From: Syngnathus acus
Lineage: Eukaryota > Chordata > Actinopteri > Syngnathiformes > Syngnathidae
Direction of reading: 5' to 3'
DNA: 64,000 nucleotides
NCBI RefSeq assembly: GCF_901709675.1
Contig: NC_051100.1
Span: 8,404,786 to 8,468,785, forward strand
Each line of letters begins with the position of its first letter. The stretch's first letter is position 1. The notes beneath the pieces are model-generated. The model saw only the letters and a list, made by a program, of their open reading frames with translations. It was not told where the DNA came from and did no database searches. A program made the translations under genes and the position numbers. This document shows positions 60,801 through 64,000 of the stretch, in pieces.

Positions 60801-60927
60801 AAACAGATGTTAGCCTAGCCAGTTAGCTCCCAAAGGCACAACAACTAACCTGGGCCTGTTGGGGAGTCTGCGCGTTCCTCTGCGGCGACTGCTCCTCATT
60901 TATCTTCTGCTTGAGTTTTTTGAACAT
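42868..60927 (-). CDS. golga4: Golgin subfamily A member 4 (golgin-245/p230; joined from 24 coding exons)
   Basis: Peripheral trans-Golgi tether that captures TGN-bound vesicles. The constitutive exons join to 6141 nt, 2046 residues plus stop (human about 2230). The N-terminus MFKKLKQKINEEQ is the golgin vesicle-capture type. A Ser-rich segment (residues ~76-184) has SPSKESLVRSSSRESL repeats. Residues ~185-1970 are long coiled coils rich in E/K/Q, matching GOLGA4 at many points (ILSQCQDKALRRI, MVIAETKRQM, KMEKIKQKAKEMQ, RKAEQKI-like KKAEQKIGQIKKQL). The C-terminal GRIP domain (~1993-2040: EMEYLRKVLFEYMMGRETKT) includes the Tyr that contacts ARL1-GTP in golgin-245. Two in-frame cassette exons are possible between coding exons 2 and 3. 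It lies tandem upstream of ITGA9, as in human. Confidence 0.95.
43403..43489 (-). CDS. golga4: GOLGA4 coding exon 23 (GRIP domain, part 2)
   Basis: Residues 2013-2041. TMAKVITSMLKFPPDQAQKV and LDNEESKAM, the last GRIP helix. Donor ATG|GTAGGG. Confidence 0.96.
43490..44603 (-). other. golga4: GOLGA4 intron 22
   Basis: A plus-strand cysteine-rich open frame (43716-44000, 94 codons) lies here without recognisable domain or signal peptide; treated as chance. Otherwise AT-rich. Confidence 0.5.
44604..44701 (-). CDS. golga4: GOLGA4 coding exon 22 (GRIP domain, part 1)
   Basis: Residues 1980-2012. ATEMEYLRKVLFEYMMGRET, the first helices of GRIP including the ARL1-contacting Tyr in EYLRKV. Donor AAA|GTACGA. 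Confidence 0.96.
44702..45837 (-). other. golga4: GOLGA4 intron 21
   Basis: Contains C homopolymers near 44803-44813 and at 45343-45356, and (CAG)6 at 45396-45413. No exon seen. Confidence 0.6.
45396..45413. repeat. (CAG)6 tract
   Basis: Six perfect CAG units in a GOLGA4 intron (CTG in the transcript). Short; no expansion implied. Confidence 0.95.
45838..45913 (-). CDS. golga4: GOLGA4 coding exon 21
   Basis: Residues 1955-1979. IHSLEDKIKCFHRNAVVTHL and GSAYK, equivalent to human IHNLEDRLK...ATTVGTPYK. Confidence 0.93.
45914..46772 (-). other. golga4: GOLGA4 introns 19 and 20 region
   Basis: Intronic apart from exon 20 (46255-46323). A homopolymers at 46526-46544 and about 46615-46627. Confidence 0.6.
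46255..46323 (-). CDS. golga4: GOLGA4 coding exon 20
   Basis: Residues 1932-1954. AQLAEKTTLLSEARLKEQSF and VEK; the human counterpart is TQLAQKTTLISDSKLKEQEF. Confidence 0.95.
46773..46793 (-). CDS. golga4: GOLGA4 coding exon 19 (21-nt microexon)
   Basis: Seven codons, MSSEELQ, phase 0. Acceptor TTGACGCAG, donor CAG|GTATGT. It aligns with the 'VTIMELQ' step just before 'TQLAQKTTLI' in human GOLGA4. Confidence 0.85.
46794..48125 (-). other. golga4: GOLGA4 intron 18
   Basis: AT-rich in its 3' half, nothing recognisable. A GTCACGTGAC-like E-box is absent here. Confidence 0.55.
48126..48212 (-). CDS. golga4: GOLGA4 coding exon 18
   Basis: Residues 1896-1924. SREEEMGTRVWQVQKELEEL and QAKSHDTSQ, coiled coil. 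Confidence 0.93.
48360..48490 (-). CDS. golga4: GOLGA4 coding exon 17
   Basis: Residues 1852-1895. KAQVVEAELLSSHREETNQL and REEDLNKTVQKYEQVIQ. The exon itself begins GTAAGG, so its start resembles a donor; the upstream CCCATTGCAG acceptor and frame support the chosen limit. Confidence 0.9.
48554..48675 (-). CDS. golga4: GOLGA4 coding exon 16
   Basis: Residues 1811-1851. LELEDLEMKHNSAIKQLMME and FNTQIAVKEKEVD, closely matching mammalian GOLGA4. Confidence 0.95.
48790..52463 (-). CDS. golga4: GOLGA4 coding exon 15 (3.67-kb giant exon)
   Basis: Residues 587-1810, one uninterrupted coiled-coil rod rich in Glu, Lys, Gln and Leu. It begins KIMELESSLEKM and includes MEKIKQKAKEMQDHFKKKI, LEMAQKNSQGLSNTMAEL and KIHKDFTRLQKDIRLMRKEH, each with a counterpart in human GOLGA4. 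The rod makes the tether long and flexible. Confidence 0.96.
52650..52805 (-). CDS. golga4: GOLGA4 coding exon 14
   Basis: Residues 535-586. EQCKEEFAQRIEEKEQQAAL and LALEDAELQKTALIAEGENR, coiled coil. Confidence 0.93.
52877..52975 (-). CDS. golga4: GOLGA4 coding exon 13
   Basis: Residues 502-534. KSSEEREAIMQKSHSEALAA and KEEEINDRISKAV. Acceptor ACATTAG, donor GTG|GTAGGT. Confidence 0.93.
53120..53298 (-). CDS. golga4: GOLGA4 coding exon 12
   Basis: Residues 442-501. FEELERALSAAHKAEEARKQ and SLQQELTRVKQEVVTIMK, coiled coil. Confidence 0.95.
53404..53551 (-). CDS. golga4: GOLGA4 coding exon 11
   Basis: Residues 393-441. GMVIAETKRQMHETLEMKEE and VAQLRSRLQ, coiled coil nearly identical to mammals. 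Confidence 0.95.
53643..53726 (-). CDS. golga4: GOLGA4 coding exon 10
   Basis: Residues 365-392. TTEKSKLINQLRDVKNQNEQ and LEQDK. Acceptor AATTTGTAG. Confidence 0.95.
53727..54486 (-). other. golga4: GOLGA4 intron 9
   Basis: No exon or repeat recognised; short C-run at about 54161-54167. Confidence 0.6.
54487..54677 (-). CDS. golga4: GOLGA4 coding exon 9
   Basis: Residues 301-364. LQKRVKRQENLLQKCKEIIR and LQEQLQERLQELERMK, coiled coil. Confidence 0.95.
54757..54901 (-). CDS. golga4: GOLGA4 coding exon 8
   Basis: Residues 253-300. VALLKKRVKG, then an acidic, low-complexity part ending EVEPEVPE. This region is variable among vertebrates. Confidence 0.9.
55074..55172 (-). CDS. golga4: GOLGA4 coding exon 7
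   Basis: Residues 220-252, ELQMDQQAKKHLQDEFDATL and EEKDQMITVLQTQ. Coiled coil, highly conserved. Confidence 0.95.
55275..55331 (-). CDS. golga4: GOLGA4 coding exon 6
   Basis: Residues 201-219, AILSQCQDKALRRIGELRE, equivalent to GILSQSQDKSLRRIAELRE in mammals. Confidence 0.95.
55377..55395. repeat. G19 homopolymer
   Basis: Nineteen consecutive G inside a 95-bp intron of GOLGA4. Homopolymer length could be affected by sequencing. Confidence 0.9.
55427..55474 (-). CDS. golga4: GOLGA4 coding exon 5 (48 nt)
   Basis: Residues 185-200, LVTAYRTVQRDKEKTQ, the start of the first coiled coil. The 95-bp intron that follows contains a G19 run (C19 in sense). Confidence 0.93.
55541..55867 (-). CDS. golga4: GOLGA4 coding exon 4 (Ser-rich region)
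   Basis: Residues 76-184. FAQKLQLKVPSMESI, LLFRSPSKESLVRSSSRESL, DPPSDIESEAEEAPGNAESL and YRGKYSE match GOLGA4 of mammals closely. The repeated SKESL/SRESL units are likely kinase sites. Confidence 0.95.
55973..56041 (-). CDS. golga4: GOLGA4 coding exon 3
   Basis: Residues 53-75, SASKGPTRSPSGSINGDGSV then SPH. Acceptor CTCTGCAG; donor CAT|GTGCGT is weaker than usual. Confidence 0.75.
56042..57641 (-). other. golga4: GOLGA4 intron downstream of the candidate cassette exon
   Basis: Mostly AT-rich, with a C-run near 57148 and a GC-rich, purine-rich end (57480-57640) next to the cassette exon. No other exon recognised. Confidence 0.55.
57565..57624. repeat. GGA-rich tract (CU-rich in the GOLGA4 transcript)
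   Basis: Repeated GGAGGAGGAGGAAGGAGG just past the donor of the candidate cassette exon. In sense orientation it is a TCC/CCT pyrimidine tract. Confidence 0.9.
57642..57743 (-). CDS. golga4: GOLGA4 candidate 102-nt cassette exon
   Basis: Thirty-four codons in phase 0, VLAGMIAEPAFLSEYTIFAL then DHSKRPKTAQVASV. Donor GTG|GTGAGT is strong. The acceptor (GGGGTCAG) has a poor polypyrimidine tract, fitting a regulated exon. CT-rich tracts in the transcript lie on both sides. The text is protein-like and compatible in frame with exons 2 and 3. Confidence 0.6.
57866..57887. repeat. GA-rich tract (CU-rich in the GOLGA4 transcript)
   Basis: GAGAGAGAGAAAGAGAGAGA about 125 bp upstream (in transcript sense) of the candidate cassette exon. 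Confidence 0.9.
59108..59137 (-). CDS. golga4: GOLGA4 candidate 30-nt cassette microexon
   Basis: Acceptor CTCCATAACAG and donor AAG|GTAGAT flank ten codons, SQFEDMDKTK, phase 0 on both sides, so inclusion would keep the frame between exons 2 and 3. No homologue is known to me; this is a prediction from splice sites and frame. Confidence 0.45.
59821..59898 (-). CDS. golga4: GOLGA4 coding exon 2
   Basis: Residues 27-52, SADRRSSQTHPLYNDAVPSA and SDRE. Acceptor CTATCAG, donor GAG|GTGAGC, phase 0 at both ends. Confidence 0.85.
59899..60849 (-). other. golga4: GOLGA4 intron 1
   Basis: GA-run near 59908-59920; no exon recognised. Confidence 0.55.
60850..60927 (-). CDS. golga4: GOLGA4 coding exon 1
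   Basis: Residues 1-26, MFKKLKQKINEEQSPQ then RNAQTPQQAQ. A lies at -3 of the ATG. The human protein also starts MFKKLKQKI. Donor CAG|GTTAGT. Confidence 0.95.
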
Positions 60928-61085
60928 CTTGTCCCCTCGACGTTGCTTAAAAAAGTTGACGATCGTATAACAACTGTCGATCGGAGAAGTCTTTTGATTT
61001 CACATCCAGTGATCCTTTACTTCCTTGTTCGTGCAGGTGACCAGGCTCTCTGCGCATGTGCGGCCAACGTGGAAGACTCCTGAAA
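60928..61085 (-). promoter_or_regulatory. golga4: GOLGA4 5' UTR and proximal promoter candidate
   Basis: Region just upstream of the start codon with an NRF1-like CTGCGCATGTGCGG at 61050-61063 and an ETS-like CAAGGAAGTAAA (minus, about 61017-61028). No TATA box is seen, the usual pattern for broadly expressed genes. The exact start of transcription is not visible. Confidence 0.45.
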
Positions 61086-63946
61086 CGTCAGAGATTTAAA
61101 GGACTAGTCCCCAGCTGTCATGACATCCACAGAAAAGACAAAATTGAAAACAAAAGAAAAGAAAACGCCCTGGGCGGATATTTAAGTGTTTTTCTTCTGC
61201 GTCATAATGTCCTCCCAATTGAGCCAAGAAGCTGACGGAAAAGAAATGAATTTCCGTTTGGACTTTGCATCTGCAAACATAGTTTGACTTTTTTTTTTTT
61301 TGTAGTGTGGAAAAACGTGACATTTTAAGTAATTTCTGGGCCCTAAGGCATCACATTAAGTCTTTATTTTTTATGTCATTCCTATACATATGACGTTGAT
61401 GCATGGGGGCTTGGAACAATGGGTTTCAACAATGGGTGGTTAATGGCATTCCAGCGACATGCTGCAATTAATGTGCCATGGTGAAAATTTATAAAATGCA
61501 TCTGCTTCGTGTCTGATTTATGAATTTTGTTTTCAGCTTCTGCCAAATGAAAAGAAAACAGTTGCAGCACAAACAACTTCTTTCCAAATGTCATTTGAAG
61601 TTTGTCTTTATGGTTGGAACAAATTATTGCATGCATCTGTTGCTCAAGTTTACACACCAACTGTTTTGGGAATTATATTAGTAATTAAGGGCTGATACAC
61701 TGACCAACTCTTTTGCGTCTCATATGGCGTCATCATTGGAAAGTGCCAGTGCCTTCTGTCACTGTGATTCAAGCCAACTCCGAGGGTTGTATGTACTATT
61801 TTGCCTTTACAAACATGATCAGACTAACCAAAAGAATATTGTTTTAAAGGTTGAACACCAGAGTTGCTGATATAATACAAATACTGAAGTTAGAAATGAC
61901 TGAAAGCCACTGAGATGTCAATGTTGACTTTTATTAATTGTGGATTTAATATAGTACACCTGTCTATTATTTGTTATCATTGAGTATTGCTAAGTCTGGT
62001 TCCCAATTTTGCAATGCTGAATATTAATCAATTAATCAATAATAGTGATCAGAGTCAGTTCCAATCTGGCATTAAAAGGCAACTTGGTTGTTGAATGATG
62101 GGGGAGATGTCCACTAGAGAGCGGTATATTGCTGCACTTCACAACATTGCACAATGACTTGTTTTTGTTTTGTTTTCTTAAGAGGAGAAATTTTCTGTAC
62201 GCAATGCGATGGCTGAAATGGCATTTAACATTATAATATAATGAGACTGATTGAGAGAATTACAGAAAATGGAAAGACGGATGACCTCATGTCAATAATG
62301 ATATCTGGAAAAGGCAGATTGAATGCACAATCAGTTTGTGTACAGCATTACATATGAACAAAAAACTTGTGATAAAGGGCATTGTTCTCCAACAAGTGTA
62401 GAAACAATGCATCTTTCCATCATTGTCAAGGAAGTGGAAAAAATAGAGTGCGGGCACTAATTATGTTAATTCGAATAAATGATCATGTGGCCTTTGCCAA
62501 ATGGAAATCAGCGATGGAGGCCAAATGTTAGCAGGCTGATGGCAAGCATTTCCACTGGACTGATCATTTAGCCAAATCATGTAAATACAACTACAATTCC
62601 TTTCTTTCTTTCTAAAGAACGCTTCATTTTGCATTTGGTGTTTTAACTACAAAGATAGAGTATTGCTGTGTATGTTCACACAAAATATTAGTGAAAAAAA
62701 AGAACGTAATTACTGTCCATAACATTATGACTGCACAATTTAATGAGATCCAATACAATAGCCAAATAAAATATTCTACCGTTACGAATGTAACTGATAT
62801 TGCTGTGTTAAATTATCTTAGAAGTGTTTTTGTTTTTTTTCTTTGGTGTTTGGTAGCTTTAGCTGGCTGAGGTTCAAAGCTATTTTGCCACTGCAAACCA
62901 TGATCACAATAAAGAAACTTGTCATTGTTATCGCAGTAAAAGCGGAAATTGTGACACAATTGTAATTGACTCTAAATTAATTTGCGCAGATGGTTATATT
63001 GTTGCCAGTCGGGCTATAAGTAAAACAAACCCCAAATCATTGTCATTCTGCAACAACAAAAGTTCAATTCCACTGCGTCCGCAACCCTTTTTAATTTGTC
63101 ATTTTGGGACATCACAGATGTTACCAACAACAAAGCTCCCTTCCAACGCCATGAAGCCATGAAGTTTTGCAGAGAAGCAGCTTGCACATGTTGCACTAGT
63201 CACAGTAGAAAAGCAAAAGAGTATTAGACACGGGCTGAAACAATAGACGACTGGTAAATGGCATCTGTTCCACAAGACCATGTAAACATATTTTCAAACA
63301 ACTGTGAAAAAGACTTGAACAGAGGAGGGGCATAATGAGAACTTCATCGAAACGTGAACATTCTTCAAGTGAAAGTAGAAAACCAGAAGGTCAGATGATT
63401 TAAATGTCATCTCTCATATGGACACTGTGTCAAAAGCATGAGGGGGAATGATTACACTCTGTGAGTTTCATTTAATACATTTCTATTAATTTTGTACTGT
63501 AAAGTATTTTTCACAGAAATAAAACCGTAAATTTAATATCCCATAATGACTTCTACTGTTTGAGCTTCAGGGTGTTGTCTTGTTGCACAAGCTGGCTTAC
63601 AGTCATGCATCATGTCCCACCATGTCAAATAAATAAATGTGACGTAAGTGTGGGATGGAACAAGATTCACTATGAGCAAAAACCTCACGATTGCTGATGT
63701 TTTCAACTTGCCACTCTAGAGTGCTCATGAAAACTAATCAGGAGCTTATGATGGTGAACTGATAAATCACAGTCTTTTACTCGGAATGGAAGAGTGAATT
63801 TGCCGCGATAGGGATTCACACAATAATCAGTCCCCCACTGCCCCTTAGGAAATAATTACTTTTTAGAATTCTACCTTTTGTGTCATCAATCAGGAGAATA
63901 ACGTTCTTTATAATCCCAGCGGGAAGCAAGAAAGGATGACTCTTAC
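61086..63946. other. Intergenic DNA upstream of GOLGA4
   Basis: AT-rich, no coding exon, RNA gene or clear repeat recognised. A near-match to the CTCF core (CCACTAGAGAGC) lies at about 62110. Confidence 0.55.
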
Positions 63947-64000
63947 CCGTAGGCGATGCTGACTTAGCTGCTGAAATTTGCTGTCTTGCTGCATTGCATT
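63947..64000 (-). CDS. Possible exon fragment at window edge
   Basis: A CTACGG|GTAAGA donor on the minus strand follows an open stretch of 54 nt. One frame reads MQQDSKFQQLSQHRLR, which looks like coiled coil; another frame is also open. The plus strand offers a competing acceptor-like CCCGTAG at the same place. Too short to assign. Confidence 0.2.

Noticed and set aside
1-64000. CRISPR arrays, bacterial operons, viral integrations
   Set aside because: The window is eukaryotic; no regularly spaced direct repeats and no virus-like gene was recognised.

Overview
This window is vertebrate nuclear DNA, almost certainly from a teleost fish. The genes are split by GT-AG introns, many only 75-130 bp long. 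The products closely resemble vertebrate ITGA9 and GOLGA4, and the flanks hold teleost-type interspersed repeats, including an L2-type LINE remnant. I cannot name the species. Exon limits were placed by eye from splice consensus, reading frame and recalled vertebrate family sequence. Both complete gene models join to an exact multiple of three (3066 and 6141 nt), which is an internal check on the boundaries.

Layout, with all three genes on the minus strand. (1) 1-3949: the 5' part of a divergent vinculin/alpha-catenin superfamily gene. It has two short 5' exons and then one giant open exon of at least 3.19 kb that runs off the left edge. (2) 7295-41016: integrin alpha-9, 28 coding exons, 1021 codons plus stop, signal peptide through cytoplasmic tail; intron 15 alone is 11.5 kb. 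(3) 42868-60927: golgin A4 (golgin-245), 24 constitutive coding exons, 2046 codons plus stop, ending in a C-terminal GRIP domain, with two candidate in-frame cassette exons near the N-terminus (57642-57743 and 59108-59137). The stretch 60928-64000 is the GOLGA4 promoter side and intergenic DNA. A possible exon fragment touches the right edge.

The tandem order GOLGA4-ITGA9 matches the human 3p22.2 block. Beyond ITGA9, where human has CTDSPL, this fish has the vinculin/catenin-like gene. ITGA9 acts at the plasma membrane as the alpha chain of alpha9-beta1. GOLGA4 is a peripheral trans-Golgi tether recruited by ARL1 through its GRIP domain. The vinculin/catenin-like product would be expected to be cytoplasmic and possibly actin or junction associated, by family membership only. 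Nothing shows that the three genes are functionally coupled.

The observations most worth following are the giant-exon vinculin-like paralogue with its acidic linker, the pyrimidine-flanked cassette exon and the 30-nt microexon of GOLGA4, and two perfect GTCACGTGAC palindromes, one about 125 bp upstream of the vinculin-like start codon.
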